From NCBI GenBank assembly GCA_034508935.3, contig CM067443.1, positions 7,332,990 through 7,396,989 of the forward strand: a stretch of DNA of 64,000 nucleotides, read 5' to 3'. Each line of letters opens with the position of its first letter. Position 1 is the stretch's first letter. Source of the DNA: Berghia stephanieae (taxonomy: Eukaryota > Mollusca > Gastropoda > Nudibranchia > Aeolidiidae). A program made the position numbers and the translations under genes. Below, in pieces: positions 12,240 through 22,937 of this stretch. The notes under the pieces are model-generated. The model ran no database searches, was not told where the DNA came from, and was given only the letters and a program-made list of their open reading frames with translations.

Positions 12240-12560
12240 ACAATTTATTACATTTAAGGAGGCTGCATTTATTAATTTAATGAAATGACTGTGAATAGCG
12301 TTGTTACAAAGATTTTAAAGGATCATTTTCCATAGAGGGTAGCCTCCCTTGGTTTGGGCCCAGGCAAAGCTGCAACATTTCTCAAGTTTCGCACTTTTTT
12401 TTTCGTAATTTTGTTTTCGTTTCTTTTTTTTTCTTTACCAAAATTTGCCACACGATTTGCCAATTTTCCCTAAATTTGCCACGATTTGCCAAATTTGGGA
12501 AATTTGCCAAAATTTGCGGATCGCCCTGATATTTGCGGCCGCAAAAAAGGCAGATGACAG
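12048..12560. mobile_element. Short inverted-repeat DNA element (MITE-like), copy 1, 513 bp
   Basis: Ends are inverted: CTGTCATCTGCATTTTTTGC at the left and GCAAAAAAGGCAGATGACAG at the right. CTCTGA flanks it on both sides, a 6-bp target duplication. Paralogous array units (about 6166, 7968 and 10601) carry the uninterrupted site GCCTCTGAGTCC, confirming the borders. Both arms are full of AAATTTGCC repeats, and the middle holds an (AT)n tract. A 368-bp relative lies at 23532-23899. The 6-bp duplication does not by itself identify a superfamily. Confidence 0.85.
12189..12237. repeat. (AT)n microsatellite
   Basis: About 24 AT dinucleotides inside the inserted element. The 23532 copy lacks it, so it expanded in this copy. 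Confidence 0.9.
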
Positions 12561-15500
12561 CTCTGAGTCCACTCGATGACTATTTGAGGGAGTTGGACAA
12601 TATATGAACTGTGAACACAATAGAACATAAGAAAAAAGTATCTGTACAGTTCTTGAAGTGTGTCATCCCTCTACTATTCAAATATTTTGGTTTTTCTTTT
12701 TTAAAGATTACATTATCATAAAAGATTTAAAAAAAAGAATTGATTTATTAACTAGCGAATTAGAAAGATGGCATTGAAAGTTAGCGTGGTATGCAGGTCG
12801 ACTTGAACCCGACAGGAGAAAATACAGAATCCTTTGGGCAGCTACTCATTTAGTAAGCAATGGAAAGAACCTATAGAATGTTAATAGGTTTTTTTCTGGG
12901 GAGGGGAAAGGTTGGGGGGGGGGGGGTATTCGGGCTTTCCCCCCTACTTCTTTGTTTCAAAGAACGTTATATAGACTCTTTCCTATATTTAAAAAACGAT
13001 TCATTTGCTGTAAAGTTTGTATTTGTAATTGAATGTTACTTTTTTCTGCTACTAGACTCCACAAAGAAAGGACACTTAATCATGAGAGTGAAAACCCTTT
13101 TTGCTGGGACCAGAGCTGGTAGGCAGGGATCATGAGGACATCTCTTCGAGTTAATGACAACTCTATAATAGAAAAGCTACGTGTGTTTAGGTACAGAATT
13201 AATGCCCTTAGAAATTAATAACAATGAGGATGAGCCTCTGAGTCCACCTGATGACTATTTTAAAGATTACATTATTTTAAAAGATTATGTTTAAAGAATT
13301 GACTCATTAGCTAGCCAATTAGAAAAATGGCATTGAAAGTTAGCGTGGTATGCAGGTCGACTTGAACCCGACAGGTGAAAATACAGAATCCTATGGGCAA
13401 CTACTGATTTATTAAGCAATGGAAAGAACCTCTAGAATGTCAATGTGTTTTTTTCTGGGGAGGGGATTGGGGGGGGGGGGGGGTTCGGGCTTTACCCCTA
13501 CTTCTTTGTTTCAAAGAACGTTATATAGACTCTTTCCTACATTAAAAAAGATCATTTGCTGTAAAGTTTGTATTTGTAATTGAATGTTACTTTTTTTTGC
13601 TACTAGATTCCACAAAGAAAGGACACTTAATCATGAGAGATAAAACCCTTTTTGCTGGGACCAGAGCTGGTACGAGGGGATCATGAGGACATCTCTTCCG
13701 AGTTAATGACAACTCTACAATAGAAAAGCTACGTGTTTTAGGTACAGAATTAATGCCCTTAGAAATTAATAACAATGTGCGAGTTTATGACCATTTAACT
13801 TTATAATATCTTTTACTTTCCAATTATAACCTGTATTAACAAGCCTTCAGCACCATGCACTGCGTTATGCTATGTGTAAAAAAAAAAACACACACACACA
13901 CTGTTGCCAGCTACTCACGGTTACAGATATTTCATTTTTCATGCTATATTACCTTTCTGTCATTAAAGTGTTCTCTGATCTGGAGGGCAGTAATTACTGC
14001 ATGATAGAATAGCATTTTTTTTTTTATACTCCTGTATAATGTAATGCTACAAAAACCTAGATAAAATGTTGCTGTGTGGGCCAAATGACATTTATTACAC
14101 GCAATTTTTTTAAAGCTGTATATTTGTGGCAATATTCTTGTTTATGTTGTAATTCTTGGTAGGACTCTGTTCCCGATATCCAGGCTCTCTTTTGACAGTG
14201 TCTGTGCGAGACATTAAAGTTTGAATCTCAACGCATGATCTATATTTTTTAAAAGGATAAATAACTGATGCCTTTTTTTCTACTTTAAATTTTTACAGAA
14301 AATATGCACAACTCGTGGTAATCATATTTCTATATGACGCTGATGTAGAGGATGAGCCTCTGAGTCCACCCGATGACTATTTGAGGGAGTTGGACAATCT
14401 GTGATCTGTGAACTCAATAGAACACAAGAAAAAAGTAACCGTGCAGTTCTTGAAGTGTGTCAGTGTCATCCCTCTAGCATTCAACTGTTTTGCTTTTCTT
14501 TTTAAATATTACATTATTTTAAAAGATTGTTTAAAGAATTGTGTATTAGCAAGACAATTAGAAAAATGGCATTGAAAGTTAGCGTGGTATGCGGGTCGAC
14601 TTGAACCCGACAGGTGAAAATACAGAATCCTTTGGGCAGCTACTCATTTATTAAGCAATGGAAAGAACCTATTAGAATGTTAATGGGGTTTTTTTTCTGG
14701 GGAGGGGAGGGAAGCGGTTATTCGGGCTTTTTCCCTACTTCTTTGTTTCATAGAACGTTATAAGGTATTTTTTACTATATATATAAAAAAAGATTCATTT
14801 GCTGTAAAGTTTGTATTTGTAATTGAATGTTACTTTTTTTTGCTACTAGACTCCACAAAGAAAGGACACTTAATCATGAGAGATAAAACCCCTTTTTGCT
14901 GGGACCAGAGCTGGTACGAGGGGATCATGAGGACATCTCTTCCGAGTTAATGACAACTCTACAATAGAAAAGCTACGTGTGTTTAGGTACAGAATTAATG
15001 CCCTTAGAAATTAATAACAATGAGGATGAGCCTCTGAGTCCACCTGATGACTATTTTAAAGATTACATTATGTATATTAAAAGATTATGTTTAAAGAATT
15101 GATTCATTAGCTTGCCAATAAGAAAAATGGCATTGAAAGTTAGCGTGGTATACAGGTCGACTTGAACCCGACAGGTGAAAATACAGAATCCTTTGGGCAG
15201 CTACTCATTTATTAAACAATGGAAAGAACCTATAGAATGTTAATGGGTTTTCTTTTTCTGGGGAGGGGATGGGGGTTGTTCGGGCTTTCCCCCTAGTTCT
15301 TTGTTTCTTTGTTTAAAAAAATATTCATTTGCTATAAAGTTTGTATTTGTAATTGAATGTTACGGTAGTTTTTTTCTGCTAATGGCCTCCACAAAGAAAG
15401 GAAACTTAATCCTGAGAGTGAAAACCCGATATGGAGGCTCTCTTTTGACAGTGTCTGTGCGAGACATTATCATTAAAGTTTGAATCTCATTGCATGATCT

Positions 15501-16480
15501 GTATTTTTAAAAAGCGTAAATAACTGATGCTTTTTTTTTACTTTTAATTTTTACAGAAAATATGCACAAAATGCGGTCACCATATTTCTAAATGACGCTG
15601 GTGTAGAGGATGAGCCTCTGAGTCCATCCAATGACTATTTGAGGGAGTTGGACAATCTGTGAACTCAATAGAACATAAGAAAAAACCATCTGTACAGTTC
15701 TTGAAGTGTGTCGTCCCTATAGTATTCAACTGCATTACATTATTTTAAAAGATTTTTTTAAAGAATTGATTTATTGGCTAGCCAATTGGAAAAATGGCAT
15801 TGGAAGGTAGCGTGGTATGCAGGTCTTCTGAGTCTACCTGATGACTATTTGAGGGAGTTGGACAACTTGAGAACTGGCAAATAAATAAAACAAAAAAAAA
15901 GAGTGTCACCCCGCCCACTTGTAAGTATTATTGTGTTTTGGTATTTCTTATTTTTTTATTACACTACTTCTAAAGATGCTTTTTTAAAAGAATTAATTTA
16001 TCAGTTAGCCAACTGGCAGGTTTGTTGGCTTGGTTATGGGCGTGATGGATGCAGGTCGACTTGCACTTGACACGAGAAAATACAGAATCGTTTGGTCAGC
16101 TACTCATTAAGCAATTGAAAGAACCCGTAGAATATTAATGTGGTATCCATATTTCTAAATGACGCTGGTGTACAGGATGAGCCTCTGAGTCCACCTGATG
16201 ACTATTTGAGGGAGTTGGACAATCTATGAACTGTGAACTCAATAGAACATAAGAAAAAAGCATCTGTGCAGTTCTTGAAGTGTGTCGTCCCTCTAGTATA
16301 CAACTGTTTTGCTTTTTCTTTTTAAATATTACATTATTTTAAAATATTTTCTTAAAGAATTGATTCATAAGCTAGCGAATTGGAAAAATGGCATTGAAAG
16401 TTAGCGTGGTATGCATGTCTTCTGAGTCCACTGATAACTTTTGAGGGAGTTGGACAACTTGAGAACTGGCAAATAAATAA

Positions 16481-16843
16481 AACAAAAGAAAAAACATATG
16501 TGCAGTTCTTAAAGAGTGTCAACCCACTTGTAAGTATTCAACTGTTTTTGGTTTTTCTTTTTAAAGATTACATTATTTTAAAAGATTTTTTTAATAGAAT
16601 TGACTCATTAGCAAGCCAATTAGAAAAATGGCATTGAAAGTTAGCTTTGTATGCAGGTCAACTTGAACCCGACAGGTGAAAATACAGAATCCACTGGGCA
16701 GCCACTCATTTAGTAAGCAATCGAAAGAATCATTAGAATGTTAATGCTATTTTCATTTTTATTGGGGGGGGGGGGGGGGGGGGGGAATCGGCTTTTCCCC
16801 TACTTCTAAAATGTGTGTGTTTGTTCTTTTTTGTTGTTTTTTT
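16481..16843 (+). repeat. Array edge with long G run
   Basis: Last partial unit sequence (GGCATTGAAAGTTAGC block), then an uninterrupted G run of about 21 bases near 16765, then T-rich sequence leading to an acceptor-like TTTTTTTTCAG. Confidence 0.5.
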
Positions 16844-16846
16844 TTC

Positions 16847-16950
16847 AGTTCCCCATGTTTGATCTTTGAGATGAATTTTTGATAAATCATTCCATTGTGG
16901 AAATGGCCTCGTTCAGAAATGCTGGGACGTCAAAACCAATGATTTTTAAG
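16847..16950 (+). pseudogene. Exon-like segment 'e' at array end
   Basis: Lies between a T-rich tract ending CAG and a donor-like AAG|GTAGGA. One frame reads EFLINHSIVEMASF then RNAGTSKPMIFK, with a stop upstream in the same frame. The equivalent segment at 2561-2669 reads EYLINHSIVQMVSS. The two copies bracket the whole array. Confidence 0.3.
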
Positions 16951-17181
16951 GTAGGATACTTTACCTTGATCGTCATTGGTGAGGCAATATTCTTTGACAT
17001 TTTAAAACCAATCCATCCCTAGACCAGTACCCAGTATTAAATTGCTATTGGGGGGAGGGGGATGGTTCTCCAATTTCGGCCAAAGATTTTTGCAAAATGT
17101 CACCGCGCGTCCTTGTACACTGGTGTATAATGATATAATATAGTCATAATTAATATTTCATTTCTTCAACTTCTACAATGT

Positions 17182-17270
17182 GTTTCCCAGAATTGCTAGG
17201 TCCCATAGGTGTGAATGTAGAAGGATATCGCAGACAAGACGAGTAACAAAAAATATAGAGGACAAGAAAG
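17182..17270 (+). other. Exon-like segment of unknown origin
   Basis: TTTCCCAG precedes and AAAG|GTGAGT follows an 89-base stretch with one fully open frame (IARSHRCECRRISQTRRVTK...). A second frame reads LLGPIGVNVEGYRRQDE before a stop. Splice-like borders and context suggest another decayed exon of the array's source gene, but nothing else supports it. Confidence 0.2.
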
Positions 17271-18295
17271 GTGAGTTGAATACATGTGTATTACAACAAT
17301 TTTGACTAAGATGAGAAGACAATAGACGGTCTAAATTGACTCCACAACCTCATCAGAGCAACATAACCTTGTTCTGATGTCCCGTCTGCTTTGGTGAAGA
17401 ATCGAATTTTCTTTTAAAATATTTAGCTATTTTTCAAACCCCAAAACATTGCTGTCTTCAAGGGATTATAGCATTCTAAAAAAGTTTGTTCCTGGAAAAC
17501 ACAACTACAATCCAGCACGGTTTCCTCGAACTCAATCGCATGACCAGAATTATTCCCTTATTAATCTGTGTTATCATTCCATCCTTCCTCGAACTAATTT
17601 TTACCTCGAACATCGTTTGCTCGAAGTAATTTCACCCAGCCAACCTAAGAAAAATTAACTAAATTGTGTTTTTTTATGAGTCATTATGAGCCTTGTAATT
17701 TCGACAACTGATGACTTGCTGAGACATTGACAGTTACTTATGTGTCTATCTTGTCTACACTGTATGTGTGTTTATGCAGTATGACACACAAACAGATACT
17801 CACACCGACTCACACACTCCATCTCCGTTACGCATAAAAGGCACCTCTCTGATTTTTCGTACCACTTTGCTATTAGTTCCAATCCCATGGTTATGGTTGG
17901 CGACCACGGTAAATGAATGTTGTGATACAGTAACCCCGTCCCCGTCCCCATCCACACACAAACACCAACCCCTTGTAACATATTAATAAAGTGCATAACA
18001 AAGATCTCTATACCCATCCTCAAGCAGAAATTTGTCTTATGGTCTATTCCAAGGGAAGATAGGTGTGAGCTGCAGCACAGCACCACAAATTAAGCTATGG
18101 AGAGGTGGCTTGCCGAAGGCCACATAACGCGGTGGATATTCAAACTAGGTATCTTTGGTACCATACCGATTAGCCACCCTGCCCCCCCCCCCCCCCCTTC
18201 CATTAAATGCAATGGCAATGTACGGTTACCTCGAACGTTTTTGCTTGTCCAGAGGAGTTCAAGGATACCGTGCTGGAGTGTAATAGTAATAGTGT
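17271..18295. other. No gene seen
   Basis: Short open frames on both strands without recognisable motifs. Repeated CTCGAAC/ACCTCGAAC strings at about 17526-17620 and near 18228 hint at an old DNA-transposon relic. Confidence 0.4.
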
Positions 18296-18411
18296 TGTAG
18301 TGTTATACATTGTTAATATGTTGTGTTGCGAGCTTTAGTAACATTTTGTTATTTATTGTTATTTTGCAGTTGTTACCCTAAAAGTAATTTTGTCAACTGA
18401 ATAAAGTTACA
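18296..18411 (+). repeat. 5' LTR of the Gypsy-type fossil
   Basis: 116 bp, TG...CA, identical by eye to the 3' LTR. Contains AATAAA near its end. Confidence 0.85.
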
Positions 18412-19058
18412 GTGGTGACCCCGACGTGATTTTATTCAGTTGACAAAATTACAAATCGATGTTGACATGGCTGAAACGTCCGCTGGGTTTTTCATATTCT
18501 CCCAGGGGCGCCCTCGTGTGTCTGGAGACTTTGTTCCTGGTCCGGATCCCAACACCAATACTCCTGAAATGTTGAAAAACCTCCGTGAGAAAGTGGGTCA
18601 ACTTCGTCCAGTTCCTCCGTCCACGCATAAAAAAGCAACAAGCTTCGTACCACGGGACATCAGCAAAGCTAAATACGTGTTCATACGTCATGATGGACAT
18701 CAAAGACCACTCCAGGCTCCGTACACAGGACCGTATAGAGTTCTAGAAACCGGTGACAAAGTTTTCAAACTACAAGTAGGAAACAAAGAAGACTCAGTCT
18801 CAATCGACAGACTAAAACCCGCACACTGTGACATTGATCAACCTGTTCAGGTACATGAACCACCACGAACGGGAAGACCGAAGAAAGCACAGAACACGAG
18901 AGAGAGTAAAACGGGTGCAACCAACCAGGAGAAACGTATGATCTTTCCTGATGAGGAAACGTTGCAGACCGAATCCAAACGCACTGAAAGGGACGATTAT
19001 CCAAACCCCCTGATCGGCTGGATTTATGACAAATGAACAAAAGCTCTGGCGGGAGCTA

Positions 19059-19174
19059 TGTAGTGTTATACATTGTTAATATGTTGTGTTGCGAGCTTTA
19101 GTAACATTTTGTTATTTATTGTTATTTTGCAGTTGTTACCCTAAAAGTAATTTTGTCAACTGAATAAAGTTACA
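19059..19174 (+). repeat. 3' LTR of the Gypsy-type fossil
   Basis: 116 bp, preceded by a short purine-rich stretch (GGCGGGAG) that may be the polypurine tract; followed by GTGT. Confidence 0.85.
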
Positions 19175-19304
19175 GTGTATTACAACTTTAGTTTGGAGTT
19201 TTCTACGGACATGACAAAATGGATTATGCCGACTGAAGAAGTGTGAATTAAAGGAAAAACACAGAAACGAGTCGTCTCGGCAAAAAATGTGAGTGAAAAT
19301 TTAC

Positions 19305-19306
<2 letters not shown>

Positions 19307-19355
<49 letters not shown>
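19307..19355. repeat. (TA)n microsatellite
   Basis: About 24 TA dinucleotides. Confidence 0.9.
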
Positions 19356-19357
<2 letters not shown>

Positions 19358-19799
19358 TATTGTTTGTTATTTTACACTTCTTGTCTGTGCCGTGTGCCTT
19401 TTGAGACAACAGACATTGTCTTTAAAAACTTATTTATGTGTCCCGAATAGATTTAAATCTCCTACAACGGTAGCTAGATTACCAATAGGTCTGTAAATAT
19501 AAACAATCTAAATTACAAACAAAACAAACAAAAATTCAAAAACACTGAATAACAATGTTAATCAACAGTATTAGATTTTAAGAAAAAAAGTGAATATAAA
19601 CAAGGTCAGCAAGTGCAGCATGGATTGTTTTATTTTGTTTACATCAGTATCATCACTGACAGTTGACAGCTAAAGGTGGGGAGAGATGGGCTAAAAAGAA
19701 AACGAAGGTTGTTAACCCACACACACAGGTGAAGGTAGAAAATATGGAGTGAGGACATGATAAGGTTTCTCTGCATCTCCAGCCTACCAAGCACATTTA

Positions 19800-20640
19800 T
19801 ATAGATACTGCTAATCAAAAATTTGTATACACCTGTTTTGGTGTGATTAAAAATGTCATTTAAAAGATGCAACCAAAATCTGATGGAACTGATTTTTAAA
19901 CCAATTATCTTTAATTTGGACGGATGATTTGGTAGTCGTAAGACAGATTTAGCTGAAGCAAGGACCATCATTTAAAAGTTAGTACAAAAAGGTAAGTAAC
20001 AAAATGAAACTTCAAAACATGAATGGCATTCTAACAACATTTGTTGAAAACTTCAAAGAAAGTTATCGCCACTTACGAAATACACGACAGTCAATATCTG
20101 GTGTAGTGTCACTGCAATGCATCTCCTTCGAACAGATCTTAAGTGTCACCAGTTAAAAGTTGAGGGATGCTGTCTCATGCATTTCTGAGAGTTTTGAATA
20201 GTTCATCAATGTTTTCTGGGTTCTGGATCCATACCATGAAGTTCCCGACCGATTACACCCCAAATATGTCCAATAGAGTTTAGGTCTGGGGATAGTGCAT
20301 GCCACTGTACAATGACATTGACTTCATTGCTGGCCTTGAGTGGGTATTCATGGCCTTCCAGTACCTGGGCAATCCTGTACTGTCTGTGTGGCTTGAAAGC
20401 ACCAGCTTAAAGCATGGACAGTCCCATCTGGTGACATTAAACATCTTAGCAACATATGTAACTGGCTGGCACGCTTGAAGATCCATAAATTGCATGAGAA
20501 AAACATTAGCATTAAAATTTATCAACGTTAATGTGGATAAAAAAATTCTAATTCTACACACTTCCTGTTGACAGTGACAAACAAAAGTCTCATAGCAGCA
20601 CGTGAACATCATGGCAAGCAAAGTTAAGAACAAATATGAA
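19800..20640 (-). pseudogene. Tc1-like transposase relic
   Basis: On the - strand, 20360-20206 reads LEGHEYPLKASNEVNVI, then VQWHALSPDLNSIGHIWGVI ending at TGA. This matches the Tc1/mariner C-terminal catalytic block 'W.A.SPDLNPIEH.W..L', with the catalytic glutamate replaced (IGH for IEH). Further upstream only fragments remain. The string GTATACAAATTTTTGATTAG at about 19815-19835 (- strand) resembles a Tc1 terminal-repeat end. Inactive. Confidence 0.6.
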
Positions 20641-20871
20641 AATTATTATACACATGAACCGTGAATGCTATTCACAACAACTCGGTGAAAATTCATAAGG
20701 CTCGGTTAATAAATAAGAATGATTTGTGCATACAAATTTATGACCATGCCATGAATATATCACATCATCACATGATTAGCATTTGATAAAGTTGTTATCA
20801 GCAATAAATATTGATTCTGGTAAATGAAATTTTCTGCAATTTCTGTCATTTAAAAAGCATTTAACAACATA

Positions 20872-22180
20872 CAGTGCAACTTCTCGATTACAACAATCGT
20901 TATAGCAACAATCCCTCAAAAGCGACATGGTGGCCCCGGTCCTGATTTTTCCCCCCAAATATTGTAAGTAATAAAACATTCTCTCTATGGCGACATATAT
21001 TTTAGCAAAAACCCTGAATACTGAAATTGAAATTCCTGGTCCAGTGAAACTGCTAGCTCTTCTACCGGATGTTATCGACATTCCAAAGTGATTGAAATGA
21101 TTAGTATCCATTTTATTTAGATTTTTTAATGTCGCAGGCCATTCTTATTTAAGATTCTCATTTACTTATTTCGTTTCTAACATTCCTAGCGCATTCTGTT
21201 CTAAAACTTCACAAAAAGAAACAAACTAGATGATCAGAAAAGAAAAGGCACTTAAAAGTGGGAAAAAAAAAGAAGAAAGACAAAGGGAGAAAAATGAGCT
21301 AAAATTTTAAAATAAAAGGAACAGAGTAGTTCAAATAAAGAATGAAGGAACAGAGAAGTTATAAAACAAGAGCAGTTTGTTTGTTTGTTTTTAAGGGGTT
21401 TATGGTGCTTGCAATCGCAACATATTAAGGTCATATCAGAGCCAGTAAAAAGGTAAGACAAAGGGAATTGGTTCAACTAAGAAGCAGGTGTAGATTCCAA
21501 GAGCAGACTATCAAAGTACTTAGTTTGAGATCACCACCTAAAAGTCTCATTCAGACACAAGAAGCACATTTCTACATCTCAGTTTTGAATGCACTTAAAT
21601 AACATGTGCTGGACCTGGGCACAGATGTCATAAGACTCCATTTCCAATTGTTTTCAGCATCCAGTTCCTGTGTAGACGACAATGCTCCGGATACAGAATC
21701 AGCAAAATAGAGATATTGAACTGCTTGGCACCTCGATGATGTTGACATTGATCCAAAAGAATATTATGTCTACATATACCATGACGATGGAATTTCAAGC
21801 CCCCCCCCCCCCCACACACCTTTTTTGACAATCCCTCTGTAATGACAACACTCTAAAAAAAATGTTTTTAAAGCAATAGCGCAATATCCATTAAATGTGC
21901 TCAAAGTGCTCTACAAAGGGTCCCTGACAAACAGCAACATGAAAGATATAGAACAAGACTATTGCGCAATATTACACTTTTTTAGCCCAGTACTCATTTT
22001 ACACCTGAGTACAGTGAGAGAATGTGAATAAAGAGCCATATCCCAGGACTCAAACTATGTGCTGAGTGAGACTCGAACACAGGACCTTCAGATCCAAAAG
22101 TGAGTGTCATACAACTAGACCACAAACTCTATAACGATATTTTTTCCCCAATCCTGACAATGTCGTTATTGAGAAGTTGT
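20872..22180. mobile_element. Probable pogo/Tc1-like terminal-repeat relic
   Basis: The left end reads CAGTGCAACTTCTCGATTAC and the right end, reverse-complemented, reads GAGTACAACTTCTCAATAAC, about 80% alike. Internal CCTGATTTTTTCCCCC-like blocks are inverted at the two ends as well. No transposase was seen. A reverse SINE-1 fragment lies inside. An element with similar termini sits in lectin intron 3 (36814-37738). Confidence 0.4.
21376..21568 (-). mobile_element. SINE-1 copy, 3' portion
   Basis: Reverse-strand copy with T-rich tail, a degraded 3' hairpin (GGTGCTTGCAATCGCAACA...), and the 'ccaattccctttgtctta' and 'agactttt' blocks. 5'-truncated. Confidence 0.75.
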
Positions 22181-22185
22181 ACTCT

Positions 22186-22455
22186 AATCATATGTGGTCC
22201 TTCAAAGCCATTAGATCAGATTTACCCGGTTCCTATAGCATGAAACGGACAACAGTAATTGGTTGTTACCAATATCATAGGTCATTATGCTATCGCATTT
22301 ACTCACCACCAGATTTAGCAGAAACAATTACCCAATCATTGCTGGGTGGACGGGGGTGTCAGAAAAAGAAAAAAATCTCGTCTTTACCCGGGATCAATCT
22401 CTCCCTTTGTGTGTGAAGCAAGTGCTCTACAAGCTGAGCTATAGAAACCCCATAA
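22186..22455 (-). mobile_element. tRNA-derived SINE-2, copy 1
   Basis: On the - strand the head at 22451-22377 has an A box (TAGCTCAGCTTGTAGAGCA) and a B box (GATTGATCCCG) at tRNA spacing. The body then includes CTGTTGTCCGTTT and GGAACCGGGTAAA. The same head and body recur on the + strand at 56431-56690, defining a family of about 260 bp. Confidence 0.8.
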
Positions 22456-22580
22456 CCATATGTACTTTGATCAAATTTTGACTCCGATTACTAAACCTGC
22501 AATTAGTCCATGGTCAAAAATATTGTGCAACATTCTTCCATTTCTTTAAACATGTTTTCTTCTTAAATTATACATGAATA

Positions 22581-22937
22581 TCATAAACCGAACATCTCTC
22601 TGTTAGTATATAGGTCCCTAAGGCAAACGTGTTCTTGGGTAAAGTTATGGAAATATTTTTCCTCATTGAAAAAATTTGTTCGGAGATCAACACCTTGGAA
22701 CACTCTGTGGATGGATTGTTGGACGCAAAGACTGGGATGGAATACAAAAGGAATGTCATCAATAGAAGTTGGTTGACGGTAAACACCAACATTGTTTTGA
22801 GAGTCTGATGTTGTTGCTGGACATTTATTATTAGAACTTTGCGTATGCAAATGGACTGATGAATATTCCTGGGATGAAGACTCTTTGTGATATGGCTCCA
22901 TTATAGCAGAGTAAGAAGGCAGTCCATCAATCGATAC
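22581..22937 (-). CDS. Possible terminal exon of an unidentified gene
   Basis: On the - strand a strong acceptor (CATGCTTGTTACAG) is followed by a 118-codon open frame beginning VSIDGLPSYSAIMEPYHKES, rich in Ser/Gln/Asn, and ending ...REMFGL and TAA. An LPSY motif near the start and the hydrophilic composition would suit a cytoplasmic tail. An internal donor-like CAAG|GTGTTG near residue 82 gives an alternative exon end. No upstream exon, domain or nearby AATAAA was found, so chance remains possible. Confidence 0.35.
   Translation of the reverse strand, partial: VSIDGLPSYSAIMEPYHKESSSQEYSSVHLHTQSSNNKCPATTSDSQNNVGVYRQPTSIDDIPFVFHPSLCVQQSIHRVFQGVDLRTNFFNEEKYFHNFTQEHVCLRDLYTNREMFGL

Larger units (their letters stand above)
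9281..16200 (+). repeat. Higher-order repeat, copy B (expanded)
   Basis: Second copy of the 4.4 kb block, lengthened by an extra copy of about 1.43 kb (about 9660-10600 repeated at 11080-12040), by the 513-bp inserted element at 12048-12560, and by about 0.55 kb near 14820-15370. These additions account for the offset to copy A growing from 4441 to about 6940 bp by the end. Confidence 0.6.
4538..16480 (+). repeat. Complex tandem array of exon-like units
   Basis: About 12 kb of direct repeats, all on one strand. The landmark block (ACGCTGATGTAGAGGATGAG, then GAGTCCACC and GGGAGTTGGACAA) recurs at about 4713, 6148, 6837, 7950, 8650, 8903, 9228, 10583, 12018/12561, 13226, 14336, 15022, 15595, 15826, 16160 and 16423, some copies partial. 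A second landmark (CCACAAAGAAAGGA then GACCAGAGCTGGTA) recurs about ten times. Units hold segments flanked by pyrimidine-AG and GTAAGT-like borders, a G-rich run, a tRNA-like stretch and an AT-rich tail. Recurrent hybrid joins (for example at 6838, 8490 and 13226) look like unequal crossover or template-switch junctions. Confidence 0.85.
18296..19174 (+). mobile_element. Gypsy-type LTR retrotransposon fossil, short derivative
   Basis: Two 116-bp LTRs (18296-18411 and 19059-19174) that begin TG, end CA and read as identical by eye, so the insertion is very recent. A GTGT duplication may flank it. A primer-binding-like site (TGGTGACCCCGACGTG) follows the 5' LTR. The short internal part joins a gag-like start to an integrase C-terminal region. 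The element is broken: most of the gag-pol body is missing. It is treated as a fossil. Confidence 0.85.

Noticed and set aside
17768-18086. Overlapping open frames of 72 and 104 codons on both strands
   Set aside because: Low-complexity CACAC/CCCC content and no conserved motif.
20776-21111. 111-codon minus-strand open frame
   Set aside because: Falls within a terminal-repeat relic and has no recognisable protein features.
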